A stretch of DNA of 64,000 bases, from positions 2,046,001-2,110,000 of the forward strand of contig NZ_CP017774.1 in NCBI RefSeq assembly GCF_001857965.1, in the 5' to 3' direction. Positions 34,601-43,939 of this stretch are shown here, one piece after another. How positions within the stretch are numbered: the stretch's first letter is position 1; the number at the start of each line of letters is the position of its first letter. The position numbers and the translations under genes are program-made. Source of the stretch: Flavobacterium commune. GTDB lineage: Bacteria > Bacteroidota > Bacteroidia > Flavobacteriales > Flavobacteriaceae. The notes under the pieces are model-generated. The model searched no databases. It was not told the origin of the DNA and worked only from the letters and a program-made list of their open reading frames with translations.

Positions 34601-35671
34601 AAACTCATATCTACAATTTTAGGACAGCAGCAACCCCTCATATCGATTGAGGCGGGGGATTGTTACAGTCATAAAAGTCAGTTTGTAGAGGAGAAAATCA
34701 TTATCAAAAACGATGGAATTGAAGAAATTACAATTCATAATCAAATTACTGAGGGGATTTTAATTCTGGATGCACAAATGTATTTTTCAAAACCCCAAAC
34801 TATCCAAACGAAAATTGTTGGGGAATCAATTGTGATGAGTTTTATTTGTTCGAATAATTTAGAAACACATGTGGACCAACTGGAAAGCGAGCCGTTTTCA
34901 ATTGAGAACACTCATAATATTCTCTATGCCTCTGAGCTAAAAGCTACTTTGCGAATTCCGGCTTTAGAAGAAATAAATTGTGTGACTATTATTTTATCGC
35001 CTGATTTTTATTCGAAATTAATTAACGAAGATTGGGCACTGCATAAAAAATTCTCTAAAAACATCAATCAAAAAAAAACAGGGTATTTAACACCTAAATA
35101 TGCTCCTTTCAATTCGGGAATTCAATGGGTAATTCACGAAATTAAAAATTGCACTTACGAAGGTTCGATGAAAAAAATGTATTTGGAAGCTAAAATCAAA
35201 GAATTGCTGATTTTTCAGTTGGATTCTTTAATAGAAAAACCTCAGAATAAAGAACATTTAGGCGAGGAAGAGAGGAGCAAACTTTTGAAAGCCAAATTAA
35301 TTTTAGAAAAAAACTTTACGAATGCGCCTTCTCTTTCGGAGCTTTCCAGATTAATATCGCTCAATGAGTTTAAACTAAAAAAAGGCTTTAAGGCTTGTTT
35401 TAAAACCACTATAAAAAGCTACGTTACGCAACTCAGGATGGAGTATGCTAAGGATTTATTCAAAAATGAAGCTTCTAATGTGGGCGAAGTAGCTTATAAA
35501 TGCGGATATAAAGACGTGTCGCATTTTTCGGCAGCCTTTAAGTTTTTTTATGGCTTTACTCCAGCCAGTTTCAGGAAAGTAAATTTGGGTGCTAAAATCT
35601 ACCTTTTGTATTGGGATTTTTTTGATATTCTTTATCTAGACTTTCTTTCAATTGATTTCTGTTTTGTTTAA
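34598..35671 (+). CDS. AraC family transcriptional regulator (PchR-like)
   Basis: 357 aa. The C-terminal pair of helix-turn-helix motifs is clear (PSLSELSRLISLNEFKLKKG and GEVAYKCGYKDVSHFSAAFK, then YGFTPASFRK). The N-terminal domain resembles that of PchR-type siderophore-responsive regulators. It starts at TTG (34598), inside one copy of the direct repeat. After FRK there are 30 further hydrophobic residues that look like readthrough into flanking DNA. Divergent from the receptor operon, which it most likely activates. Confidence 0.88.
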   Translation: MKLISTILGQQQPLISIEAGDCYSHKSQFVEEKIIIKNDGIEEITIHNQITEGILILDAQMYFSKPQTIQTKIVGESIVMSFICSNNLETHVDQLESEPFSIENTHNILYASELKATLRIPALEEINCVTIILSPDFYSKLINEDWALHKKFSKNINQKKTGYLTPKYAPFNSGIQWVIHEIKNCTYEGSMKKMYLEAKIKELLIFQLDSLIEKPQNKEHLGEEERSKLLKAKLILEKNFTNAPSLSELSRLISLNEFKLKKGFKACFKTTIKSYVTQLRMEYAKDLFKNEASNVGEVAYKCGYKDVSHFSAAFKFFYGFTPASFRKVNLGAKIYLLYWDFFDILYLDFLSIDFCFV

Positions 35672-35811
35672 ACTTTTTCTTCTATAATGTTATCTTATTG
35701 TAATTAAAATCTTTCTTAAAGCCTGTATTGATAACAATAGCTTAATTTTTTTCAGGGTTTAACTTAATAGATGGCGCCTAGTTTTGCCACAAATTAATTA
35801 AAACAACAACA

Positions 35812-38622
35812 ATGAAAAAAAATTATTTAGTCGTGATGTTTTTTTTACTGGCATTGGCAGGTTATGCTCAAAAAGGAGTTATATCCGGAAAAGTGTTAGA
35901 TGCCGATGACAAAATGCCTTTACCGGGTGCGATGCTTCTGTTAGAAGGAATGAATAGATATACCATTTCTGATTACAACGGTCGTTATGAATTTTTAAAT
36001 GTACAAGAAGGTTCTTATACCGTTAAGGTAAGTTATATAGGTTATGCAGCTGCATCGGCTAATCTTGTGGTTTCAAAAGGTACAAATGCAGTTCATAATT
36101 TTGCTTTAAAAGTTTCAGGAACACAGTTGAACGAAGTAGTTATAGGTGATGTTTTAAAAGGTCAGGCCAAAGCCTTGAGTCAACAAAAACACAATAAAAA
36201 TATTGGAAATGTAATTTCGTCAGATCAGGTGGGGCGTTTTCCGGATGCGAATGTGGGAGACGCTTTAAAACGTGTTCCGGGTATCACGATGCAAAACGAT
36301 CAGGGAGAAGCCAGAAACATTATCATTAGAGGTTTAGCGCCATCATTGAACTCTGTTACTTTAAATGGTGACCGAATTCCATCGGCTGAAGGAGACAATA
36401 GAAACGTACAAATGGATTTAATTCCATCGGATATGATTTCGACTATCGAAGTCAATAAAACTTTGACATCTGATATGGATGCTGATGCTATTGGAGGTTC
36501 GGTGAATTTGATTACGAGAGCTACTCCAAATGGCGAGAGAATTTCGGCTACAGTAGCTGGGGGTTATTTGCCTATTCGCGAAAAAGCATCTTACACTGCT
36601 GGTTTGGTTTACGGAAATCGTTTTTTCAATGATAAATTTGGAGCAGTGGTAAGTGGTTCGTACAATAATGTAGATTATGGTTCGGATAACGTAGAAAACG
36701 AATGGACTAAAGACGATTTTGGAAACGAATTTTTACAGGCTTCAGAGATTAGGAAGTATGATGTACAACGTATTCGTCGTAGTGCTTCGCTAGCTTTGGA
36801 TTACAAATTCAATGAAAACAACACCATTTTTGCGAATGCTATTTACAACTGGAGAGACGATAGAGAGAATCGTTTCAGAACCACTTATGATGATATTGAA
36901 GCGATTTATGACGGTGAAGACATCATTGGTTTTGAAGGTCGTGTAAAACGTGAAACCAAAGGTGGAGTAGATAATAATAGAAATAAAAGCAGAAGACTGG
37001 AAGACCAGCGTGTGCAAAATTATTCATTGCGTGGGGAACATTTAATCAACTCTAAACTGGATTTAGACTGGTCAGCTAATTATGCTAAAGCCAGAGAATA
37101 CCGTCCGGGCGAGCGTTATATCGAATACCGTCAAGAAGGTTTAGATATGACTCAGGATTTTTCAGAACACAGATTTCCTTTGGTTACGACATCGGGAGAA
37201 GCTTTGGACGAATTAGAATTTGACTCCGTTTCTGAAAATACCGATGATACTTCCGAAAGTGAATTTGGAGCCAAAATAAATATCCGTGTGCCTTTTACTA
37301 TTATTTCAACTGAAAAAGGAAGATTTAGAACTGGTCTTAGATTGCGTATGAAAGAGAAAATGAGAAATAATATTTTCTATGCTTACGAACCAATCAATGA
37401 TGATATGGCTTTGTTATCGGATGTTCCTACCAGTTATTTTGATGGAAAAGGATTCAATCCGGGAGATAAATTTGTACCGGGAACTTTTGCTTCGGCTCAC
37501 TTTTTAGGAAATCTGGATTTGAACAATGCCTCTTTATTTGAAAAAGAAGCCGATCCATCCGAATTTTTAGCGGTAAATTATAATGCCAAAGAAAATATCT
37601 ATGCGGCTTATGTAAGATGGGATCAGGATTTTAATGATAAATTATCGATGGTGTTAGGTTTCCGTTCCGAAACTACTCATATCAACTACACAGGAAATCG
37701 TGTACTGGACGAAGAAGAATTAGAAGGCGAAATCAACACAAACAATACCTACACTAATCTTTTGCCAAGTATCACATTGCAATACAACGCTACTAAAAAT
37801 TTGATTTTAAGAGCAGCGGCAACAACGGCTTTGGCAAGACCTGATTATTACGCCTTGGTTCCATATGTAAACAACATTGCTTCCGATATGGAAATTACTG
37901 CTGGAAATCCGGATTTGGACGTTACCTATTCTTACAACTATGATTTCATGGCCGAGAATTATTTCAAATCGGTTGGTTTGATTTCAGGAGGTGTTTTCTA
38001 CAAAAGATTAAATGATTTTATTTATAATTACAGCGATAACCAATATACAACGGATAAGTTTACAGCTGATTTTCCAAATCAAAACAACCCAATTCCAACA
38101 GGCGAAAACTGGTCTTTTGTACAGTCCAGAAACGGAAAAAGTGTAGATGTTTACGGATTTGAGGTAGCTTTACAACGTCAGTTGGATTTCTTCGAAAGCA
38201 AATTTCTAAAAGGATTTGGAGTGTATTTGAACTATACGTACACTAAATCAGAAGCAAAAGGAATTTCGGATGAAGACGGAAACGAAAGAAAAAACATCAG
38301 CCTTCCGGGAACAGCACCGCACATGTTCAACGGTTCATTGTCATGGGAAAACAAACGTTTCTCGGCTAGAGTTTCTACCAATTTTGCCGCTGACTATTTA
38401 GACGAATTAGGAGCTGATAGCTACCAGGATAGTTATTATGACAAACAATTTTTCCTGGATGCCAATGCTGCTTACAAAATCACGCCAAACATTCGTCTTT
38501 TTGCAGAAGCAAATAACTTAACTAACCAGCCGTTGCGTTATTACCAAGGTGTCGCAGCCAATACCAAACAAGTAGAATACTATCAGGCACGTTTTAACTT
38601 TGGTTTAAAATTTGACTTTTAG
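35812..38622 (+). CDS. TonB-dependent receptor with carboxypeptidase-like N-domain (phytase-linked)
   Basis: 936 aa. Signal peptide to AGYAQ; a CarboxypepD_reg-like domain (GVISGKVLDADDKMPLPGAM to about residue 100), plug (VSSDQ-type IGNVISSDQVGRFPDANVGD, GLAPSLNSVTLNGDRIPS), and a barrel ending RFNFGLKFDF. This is the type often annotated outer membrane beta-barrel or TonB receptor with VGRFPDAN motif. It is followed by a phytase gene, so it probably imports inositol phosphates or phosphate released outside. No SusD. Confidence 0.85.
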   Translation: MKKNYLVVMFFLLALAGYAQKGVISGKVLDADDKMPLPGAMLLLEGMNRYTISDYNGRYEFLNVQEGSYTVKVSYIGYAAASANLVVSKGTNAVHNFALKVSGTQLNEVVIGDVLKGQAKALSQQKHNKNIGNVISSDQVGRFPDANVGDALKRVPGITMQNDQGEARNIIIRGLAPSLNSVTLNGDRIPSAEGDNRNVQMDLIPSDMISTIEVNKTLTSDMDADAIGGSVNLITRATPNGERISATVAGGYLPIREKASYTAGLVYGNRFFNDKFGAVVSGSYNNVDYGSDNVENEWTKDDFGNEFLQASEIRKYDVQRIRRSASLALDYKFNENNTIFANAIYNWRDDRENRFRTTYDDIEAIYDGEDIIGFEGRVKRETKGGVDNNRNKSRRLEDQRVQNYSLRGEHLINSKLDLDWSANYAKAREYRPGERYIEYRQEGLDMTQDFSEHRFPLVTTSGEALDELEFDSVSENTDDTSESEFGAKINIRVPFTIISTEKGRFRTGLRLRMKEKMRNNIFYAYEPINDDMALLSDVPTSYFDGKGFNPGDKFVPGTFASAHFLGNLDLNNASLFEKEADPSEFLAVNYNAKENIYAAYVRWDQDFNDKLSMVLGFRSETTHINYTGNRVLDEEELEGEINTNNTYTNLLPSITLQYNATKNLILRAAATTALARPDYYALVPYVNNIASDMEITAGNPDLDVTYSYNYDFMAENYFKSVGLISGGVFYKRLNDFIYNYSDNQYTTDKFTADFPNQNNPIPTGENWSFVQSRNGKSVDVYGFEVALQRQLDFFESKFLKGFGVYLNYTYTKSEAKGISDEDGNERKNISLPGTAPHMFNGSLSWENKRFSARVSTNFAADYLDELGADSYQDSYYDKQFFLDANAAYKITPNIRLFAEANNLTNQPLRYYQGVAANTKQVEYYQARFNFGLKFDF

Positions 38623-38656
38623 TTCCACAGAAAAATATAATTAATTTAATATTACT

Positions 38657-38815
38657 GTCCGCTAAGCGGACTAAATAAAAAAATAGGCCACAGACCTGTC
38701 TGCCGACAGGCAGGTGACACTGATTGAACAGATAAAAACCGATTTTTCATAGCTCTTTGTAAATCACAATCTGTGATAATCCGTTAAAATCAGTTTCATC
38801 TGTGTCCCATTCTCA
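38657..38815. repeat. Intergenic repeat cluster between the receptor and phytase genes
   Basis: Hairpin GTCCGC-TAA-GCGGAC (38657-38671), hairpin CCTGTC-TGCC-GACAGG (38695-38710), then a tract of ATCTGTG/AATCNGTT words up to 38813. No ORF. It separates two genes that probably function together. Confidence 0.65.
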
Positions 38816-38834
38816 ATAATTGGTATAAGAAAAT

Positions 38835-39890
38835 ATGAAAACAAAATACATAGCAATTGCCCTTTTAGGATTAACAGCGGCGTCTTGCGGGAGCAAATTG
38901 GCAGCTGTTAGAAAAGATGCTTTGAAACCGGCAGTAGTTACACAAGCATTACCACACGATACTGATGATCCTTCGATTTGGATACACCCAACAGATGCTA
39001 CCAAAAGCATTATTATTGGTACAGATAAAGATACCGATGGCGGATTGTACGCCTTTGATTTGAACGGAAAAATCATTGGGAAATCGGAGGTTTTAATGAG
39101 ACCTAACAATGTGGATATTGCTTACGGATTAATACTAAACGGCAAAAAAACAGATGTTGCTGTAACCACCGAAAGGGAAAATAACAGAATCAGAATTTTT
39201 AGTCTTCCTGATTTGAAACCGATTGACAATGGAGGGATTCCGGTTTTTGAAGGAGAACTAATGCGCGCCCCAATGGGAATTGCCTTGTACACACGTCCAA
39301 GCGACCAAAAGATTTTTGCTGTGGTGGGCAGAAAAAACGGGCCTTCGGGAAGTTATTTATGGCAGTACGAATTGACCGATGCAGGCAACGGAAAAGCGGG
39401 TGCAACGGTGGTGCGTAAATTTGGAAACTACAGTGGTAAAAAAGAAATTGAAGCCATTGCCGTGGATAACGAATTAGGGACTATTTTATATTGCGATGAA
39501 CAATTTGGAATCCGAAAATATGTTGCTGATCCAGCCGCTAAAAATGATAACGAATTAGCCCTTTTTGGGCAAAAAGACTTTAAAGCCGATAACGAAGGAA
39601 TTGCTATTTATAAAAAATCAGCAACCAAAGGTTATATTTTGGTATCCAACCAGCAAGCCAATACTTTTATGGTGTATCCAAGAGAAGGAGCTAATGGAAA
39701 TCCAAATGAATATCCATTATTGGCCGAAATTCCAACTTCTACCATAGAATGTGATGGCGCCGATGTAACAAGTGTAAACTTAGGAGGACAATTTAAAAAC
39801 GGACTTTTTGTAGCCATGAGCAACGGAATGACGTTTCATTACTACAGCTGGGACAGCATTCAGCAATTGATTGATGCAGCTAAAAAGTAA
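38835..39890 (+). CDS. Beta-propeller phytase, lipoprotein
   Basis: 351 aa. The signal peptide with lipobox (LLGLTAASC) makes it membrane-anchored. The DTDDPSIWIHP motif and repeated blades (TDKDTDGGLYAFDLNGK, IYKKSATKGYILVSNQQANT) match BPP phytases, calcium-dependent enzymes that remove phosphates from phytate (inositol hexakisphosphate). Encoded just after a TonB receptor, it likely frees phosphate at the cell surface. Slightly shorter than secreted Bacillus phytase but with all blades apparent. Confidence 0.88.
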   Translation: MKTKYIAIALLGLTAASCGSKLAAVRKDALKPAVVTQALPHDTDDPSIWIHPTDATKSIIIGTDKDTDGGLYAFDLNGKIIGKSEVLMRPNNVDIAYGLILNGKKTDVAVTTERENNRIRIFSLPDLKPIDNGGIPVFEGELMRAPMGIALYTRPSDQKIFAVVGRKNGPSGSYLWQYELTDAGNGKAGATVVRKFGNYSGKKEIEAIAVDNELGTILYCDEQFGIRKYVADPAAKNDNELALFGQKDFKADNEGIAIYKKSATKGYILVSNQQANTFMVYPREGANGNPNEYPLLAEIPTSTIECDGADVTSVNLGGQFKNGLFVAMSNGMTFHYYSWDSIQQLIDAAKK

Positions 39891-39904
39891 ATTGTTTTTA
39901 ATAG

Positions 39905-39935
39905 ACCCTATCAGGGTTTAAAACCCTGATAGGGT
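39905..39935. repeat. Palindromic repeat after the phytase gene
   Basis: ACCCTATCAGGGTTT and its exact inverse around one base. There is no T-tail, so it looks like a dispersed palindrome rather than a terminator. Confidence 0.75.
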
Positions 39936-39950
39936 TCTGGAAATCTTTAA

Positions 39951-39988
39951 ATCGCCTCTTTTAGCAATAAAAGAGGCGATTTTTTTTG
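39951..39988 (+). terminator. Terminator after the phytase gene
   Basis: Stem AAATCGCCTCTTTT/AAAAGAGGCGATTT followed by T-rich sequence. Confidence 0.88.
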
Positions 39989-40011
39989 TCGCTTTTTTGT
40001 CATTCAACGCA

Positions 40012-40297
40012 ATTATAGAGGTTTAACAGCTGCTCTATTGGTACTTCGAACCAATAATAGAGGTAGTTTGAACCAATAGTATATGTACTTCGAACCAATA
40101 GCATTGGTGCTTCGAACCAATAATAGAGGTAGTTTGAACCAATAGTATTGGTACTTCGAACCAATAATAGAGGTACTTAGCACCAATAGCATTAGTGCTT
40201 CGAACCAATAGTATTGGTACTTAGAACCAATAGACCACCTAGTTAGCACCAATAATAGAGGTGCTTAACACCAATAGTATTACTGTTTAACACTAGT
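40012..40297. repeat. 22-bp minisatellite, 12 units plus one degenerate unit
   Basis: Units end at 40055, 40077, 40099 and so on every 22 bp to 40297. The commonest form is AGTATTGGTACTTCGAACCA followed by AT; an alternate form begins AATAGAGGTA. Many units are themselves imperfect palindromes (ATTGGT...ACCAAT). Units 2 and 5 are identical. There are no spacers. The minus-strand ORF at 40013-40252 is a by-product of periodicity, since 3 x 22 bp gives 22 codons. Confidence 0.92.
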
Positions 40298-40370
40298 TTT
40301 TTAGGAAAATAGAATAGATGGCTAGCATAAAGCAAACAAAAGAGGATATCCGCTTCTATAAAAATCAATA

Positions 40371-40491
40371 GAAATGGCTTTTAAGCCATTTCAAAATTAA
40401 AATTTCTAATAGGCTTTAGCCGAAATCTAAATACGGATTTGGCTAAAGTCTTTTTTGTTTTGCAAAATCTAATCATCTGGCTAAAGCCAGA
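40371..40491. repeat. Three hairpins in a gene-free stretch
   Basis: GAAATGGCTT/AAGCCATTTC (40371-40392), CTTTAGCCGAAATC/GATTTGGCTAAAG with a T-run (40414-40456, terminator-like), and TCTGGCTAAAGCCAGA (40476-40491). The rest of 40298-40690 shows no ORF or promoter with confidence. Confidence 0.6.
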
Positions 40492-40706
40492 CGCAATTGA
40501 TGAAAATTCATAAATTAGAAATCCAGCTCAAAATCTTAAGATAAATAAAACGGAAATAATAAAGTAATATATTTTTTTGTAAGATTTTTTTATATATTTG
40601 AAAATGAATAAAGCATATCATGCTTATCTATCCAAAATTGGGTTGTTTTGTATGGCATATTATATAGATACAAACTAGTTAGCAGTAATTTTAAATGACA
40701 AACAAT

Positions 40707-41444
40707 ATGAAAAAGACATTCTTTATTTTGACAACTATGTTGATTTTGACTAGTTGCGATTCTTCAAAAATATTAACACAAGGAAAAACGTATGAAAACT
40801 TCAGAGGATTTGAACCTATTGATCCAATAGAATATTTAGAGGAAGTTGCAATAGTGGAAAATGGAGAGATTGTCTTCAAATATCCTTTAAAACTCAAAAA
40901 AAATGAGATACTTGGTTTTTTAGCAAATGAGACGGTTTTAGTTTCAGTTGGACAATTCAGTGGAGAAGGAAAACTTGGCTATGGTCCAGCTAGTTTTTCT
41001 ATTAAAGGAAGTAGTTATAAAATAACAATGGACTACATGAAGTTTGCTACACTTCGAGAAAAAAATAATAAGGGTGAAATAGCTGGTTATAAAAGAGTTG
41101 GTGTAGGTCTAAGAATTATAGCAAATGTTACAGCAATGGAATCTGGCGTTAATTTAGGAGACCTTTTTGCAATTGGATTGGCTGCAAAAGCAAATAAAGT
41201 AAGCGGGACATTAATGCTTGAGATTATTGGAATAAAATCTAAAGACGTTACTGCTGTTTTGCCACTTCCTTCCGAAATCAATCAATCAACTATTCAGTCT
41301 GCTATGCAAGCTATGGCGACAATAAAATCTAAAATATATGAGGACGGAACAGAATTATATCCACAGGTTATGGCTATTAAATCAGAGGAAGGTCAAGATA
41401 ATAAGTCGTTTAAATCACAAGTAGAAACAAAGTCATTGAAATAA
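40707..41444 (+). CDS. Hypothetical lipoprotein
   Basis: 245 aa from MKKTFF at 40707 (another ATG lies at 40695). The signal peptide ends in ILTSC (lipobox). The mature part is predicted mostly beta, with GVNLGDLFAIGLAAKANKVS in the middle, and a charged C-terminus. No family recognised. It lies in the accessory region between repeat arrays and the 5'-nucleotidase gene, 138 bp upstream of the latter, so an operon is possible but not shown. Confidence 0.7.
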   Translation: MKKTFFILTTMLILTSCDSSKILTQGKTYENFRGFEPIDPIEYLEEVAIVENGEIVFKYPLKLKKNEILGFLANETVLVSVGQFSGEGKLGYGPASFSIKGSSYKITMDYMKFATLREKNNKGEIAGYKRVGVGLRIIANVTAMESGVNLGDLFAIGLAAKANKVSGTLMLEIIGIKSKDVTAVLPLPSEINQSTIQSAMQAMATIKSKIYEDGTELYPQVMAIKSEEGQDNKSFKSQVETKSLK

Positions 41445-41582
41445 AACTACTGTCAAAATCATATTTGTAATAGGTGGAGAACGTGCTCCGCATCAACTTT
41501 AGAGTAAAAATATGCTCATCGCAAATCTGCAAACGTTGTGAGACATTGCAAAATAGAACTTTAAACAAATTAAGAAATAATT

Positions 41583-42569
41583 ATGGCATTAGACTTTTCA
41601 GAAATATTAGTTGTAGGTGTGTCTTCAAGAGCCTTATTTAACCTTGAAAAGGAAAATGAAATCTTCAAAAAAGAAAATATTGTAGGTTTTAGAAAATATC
41701 AATTAGAACATGAGGATGAATTACTTGAAAAAGGAACTGCTTTTCCATTAATTCAAGCATTGTTAAAATTAAATGACTATGTTGACCCAAAGAAACCAAT
41801 TGTAGAGGTTGTTGTAATGTCAAGAAATAGTCCTGAAACAGGAGTAAGAGTATTAAAAGCAATTAAACATTATAAGCTACCTGTAACAAGATGGGCTTTT
41901 TCAGGCGGTGAACCCTTATCTCCTTTTTTAGATGCGTTTGATGTTGACTTATTTCTTTCTAAAGACGAAAAAGAAGTTCAAAAAATAATTGATAATTCAA
42001 ATTGTGCTACAGCTCTAATCTACGATCCTCCATCGCATTACAATCCTGAGACAGAACGTGTCAAATTTGCATTTGATGCAGATGCTGTAGTTTTTTCAGA
42101 AGAATCTGAGCTAATATATAAAACACAAGATTTACAAGCATTCCATAAGCACGAAGAAGAAAATGAGGATGTTCCATTAAATGATGGTCCTTTCGCTGAG
42201 TTACTTAAAAAGTTGTCAAAAATACAAGAAAAGCTTCCGATGACAATTGAATTGACCCCATTACGAATTGCAATTGTTACCGCAAGAAATGCTCCAAGTC
42301 ATATGAGAGTAATCAAAACTTTAAGACATTGGGGTGTATATGTAGACGAAGCTTATTTTATGGGAGGTTTATCAAAAGACAATGTATTAAAGGCTTTTGG
42401 AGCACACATATTCTTTGATGATCAAGAAATCCATTTAGATGGTTCGAGTAAAGTTGTTCCTTGTGGCAAGGTATTATATAAATCTGATTCCCCTATGAAA
42501 AAATATGACCAAAAAATTAGCACAGAAAAGACACAAGAAATAGAAATTAACGAATCAGATAATAATTAA
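41583..42569 (+). CDS. 5'-nucleotidase, cytosolic NT5C1-like (PF06189)
   Basis: 328 aa. Features of the family are VGVSSRALFNLEKENEIF near the start, YQLEHEDELLEKGTAFPLI, VVMSRNSPETGVRVLKAIKH, RWAFSGGEPLSPFLDAFDVD, and C-terminal RIAIVTARNAPSHMRVIKTL. These enzymes hydrolyse nucleoside monophosphates to nucleosides in the cytoplasm. The last 20 residues are charged and variable. Known homologues are patchy in bacteria and common in accessory regions. Role here: nucleotide salvage, or a degrader of unusual nucleotides. Confidence 0.78.
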   Translation: MALDFSEILVVGVSSRALFNLEKENEIFKKENIVGFRKYQLEHEDELLEKGTAFPLIQALLKLNDYVDPKKPIVEVVVMSRNSPETGVRVLKAIKHYKLPVTRWAFSGGEPLSPFLDAFDVDLFLSKDEKEVQKIIDNSNCATALIYDPPSHYNPETERVKFAFDADAVVFSEESELIYKTQDLQAFHKHEEENEDVPLNDGPFAELLKKLSKIQEKLPMTIELTPLRIAIVTARNAPSHMRVIKTLRHWGVYVDEAYFMGGLSKDNVLKAFGAHIFFDDQEIHLDGSSKVVPCGKVLYKSDSPMKKYDQKISTEKTQEIEINESDNN

Positions 42570-42590
42570 TAAAGTAACAACGATTGCCCA

Positions 42591-42665
42591 TGCTTGTGCA
42601 TGCGTCCCGCTTGTGCCCGTAAAGCAAAACCATTAAAAGATTGTGAGCACAAGCGTGAAGCTTGC
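42591..42665. repeat. CGCTTGTGC inverted repeat
   Basis: CGCTTGTGC (42608-42616) pairs exactly with GCACAAGCG (42647-42655); another GCTTGTGC is at 42592-42599. The ORF through this region (42594-42797) has no support. Confidence 0.6.
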
Positions 42666-42699
42666 GCCAGATTTTGTAAACAACTATTCACCAAAAAAA

Positions 42700-42740
42700 C
42701 ACAAAACCCGAAACTTTTTAGTTGTCGGGTTTTGTGTTTT
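42700..42740. terminator. Bidirectional terminator between the 5'-nucleotidase and DUF4407 genes
   Basis: Stem CACAAAACCCGA/TCGGGTTTTGTG. Its right side shares 23 identical bases with the terminator at 44748-44790. Confidence 0.85.
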
Positions 42741-43839
42741 ATAAAGTTTTCTTCTGTTTTTCTAAAAAGTTATTGGATTGCAGTTCCAGTAAATTAGTTG
42801 CGTTTTTTCGTTGTAAATCATATAATTGCTTGTCCTCGGCAATATCCTGATATACCTTGTCGTGCATGGCTGCACTGGTTTTTACGAGTAAACTTCGTTG
42901 GTATTTGTCTTGTTCCAATGTAGTTTTTAAAGCCGTTTCTAAATCTTCTAATTTATAATCGTATTCTCCTTTTGGAGATAACAGTTTGGCAATAATCGGG
43001 GAAGTTTCAATAGCCAGAAATAATAACATGATAAAATAGGAAGGTAGTGAGGGTAGTTTACCCAACGCATTAATTCGCGCCATCAGACCGTCAAAACCAT
43101 CAATGATAGGTTGGGTTTCGGTTACTTTTTTGTCTAAATCCGCCTGAAGCGTTTTGTTCTGATTTTCTTTTTCGGCAATTTTTATCAGATTGTTTTTTCT
43201 AATAGTGTCGAGTTCGGCTGAAGCCAAATTATGTTTGGCAATTTTTTCTTTAAACACAGGGCCTTTTCCCAGTTTCATGGTGCCTTTGGTTCCTTCGGCT
43301 TCGGTAATATAGGTTTCGTATAAGGTATTGACTTCTTTCTCTTTTTGGGTGATTTCATTCTTTAAAGTGGCAATTTCTGCCTTGTTCTTATCCAAATCCG
43401 ATTTGAAATAATTAGCCACTTCTTTTTTGTTATTCAAAGCCATGGCATTTTTTTCTTTCAATAAAACCGTGTTGATTTCTTTTTCGAAAATTTTAATTTC
43501 CAAAGGTTTCGAAATAACGATAGCGATGATAATTGCCAATACAATTCGGGGTGTGGCCTGTAGAAATTCACTCCCAAAACGCTCTCTTTTTCGAATATTA
43601 GAAACAATAAAACGATCCAGATTAAAAATCAGCAAACTCCAAATCACCCCAAAAGCAATTGCGGGATACACACTGTCAAATACGGTAAAAAGTGCATAAG
43701 CACTGGCTATAAAAGCCATGACAGCAGTGAAGAAAACCGTTGCGCCAATCCCTACATATTTTGTTTGTTCCCCTTCGGAGCATCCTTCGAGAAGGTTTTT
43801 GTCGGCTCCGGAACAGAGGATAAAAAATGATTTTAACAT
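42739..43839 (-). CDS. DUF4407 domain-containing membrane protein
   Basis: 366 aa. Three N-terminal helices (around residues 28-110), a long charged coiled-coil segment (about 115-260; NKAEIATLKNEITQKEKEVN), then a further helix (YFIMLLFLAIETSPIIAKLL) and a charged tail. DUF4407 proteins have no established function. It is a single gene with its own -7 box. The central coiled coil would probably lie outside the membrane. Confidence 0.82.
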   Translation of the reverse strand: MLKSFFILCSGADKNLLEGCSEGEQTKYVGIGATVFFTAVMAFIASAYALFTVFDSVYPAIAFGVIWSLLIFNLDRFIVSNIRKRERFGSEFLQATPRIVLAIIIAIVISKPLEIKIFEKEINTVLLKEKNAMALNNKKEVANYFKSDLDKNKAEIATLKNEITQKEKEVNTLYETYITEAEGTKGTMKLGKGPVFKEKIAKHNLASAELDTIRKNNLIKIAEKENQNKTLQADLDKKVTETQPIIDGFDGLMARINALGKLPSLPSYFIMLLFLAIETSPIIAKLLSPKGEYDYKLEDLETALKTTLEQDKYQRSLLVKTSAAMHDKVYQDIAEDKQLYDLQRKNATNLLELQSNNFLEKQKKTL

Positions 43840-43869
43840 GATTGATTTTTTTAGCTTGTGTATAGATTA

Positions 43870-43877
43870 CAAATTTA
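43870..43877 (-). promoter_or_regulatory. -7 box (TAAATTTG) of the DUF4407 gene
   Basis: Exact TAnnTTTG on the minus strand, 30 bp before the start. Confidence 0.5.
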
Positions 43878-43939
43878 ACGCCAAAAAACGAATCATAGTG
43901 TAAATAATTGATATGTATTTGTTTAAGGGTTTTTCAAAT

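Noticed and set aside
40013..40252. Minus-strand ORF of Tyr/Trp/Leu-rich repeats
   Set aside because: It arises from the 22-bp periodicity (66 bp = 22 codons); no start context, promoter or family.
40012..40297. CRISPR array
   Set aside because: The 22-bp units are contiguous with no unique spacers, units vary, and no cas genes are in the window.
41480..41560. Integron attC-like site (AAACGTTGTGAGAC)
   Set aside because: The core does not fit RYYYAAC/GTTRRRY pairing, and there is no integrase gene.
42594..42797. Cys/Arg-rich small ORF after the 5'-nucleotidase
   Set aside because: It runs through an inverted repeat, a terminator and the 3' end of the DUF4407 gene; no ribosome site or family.
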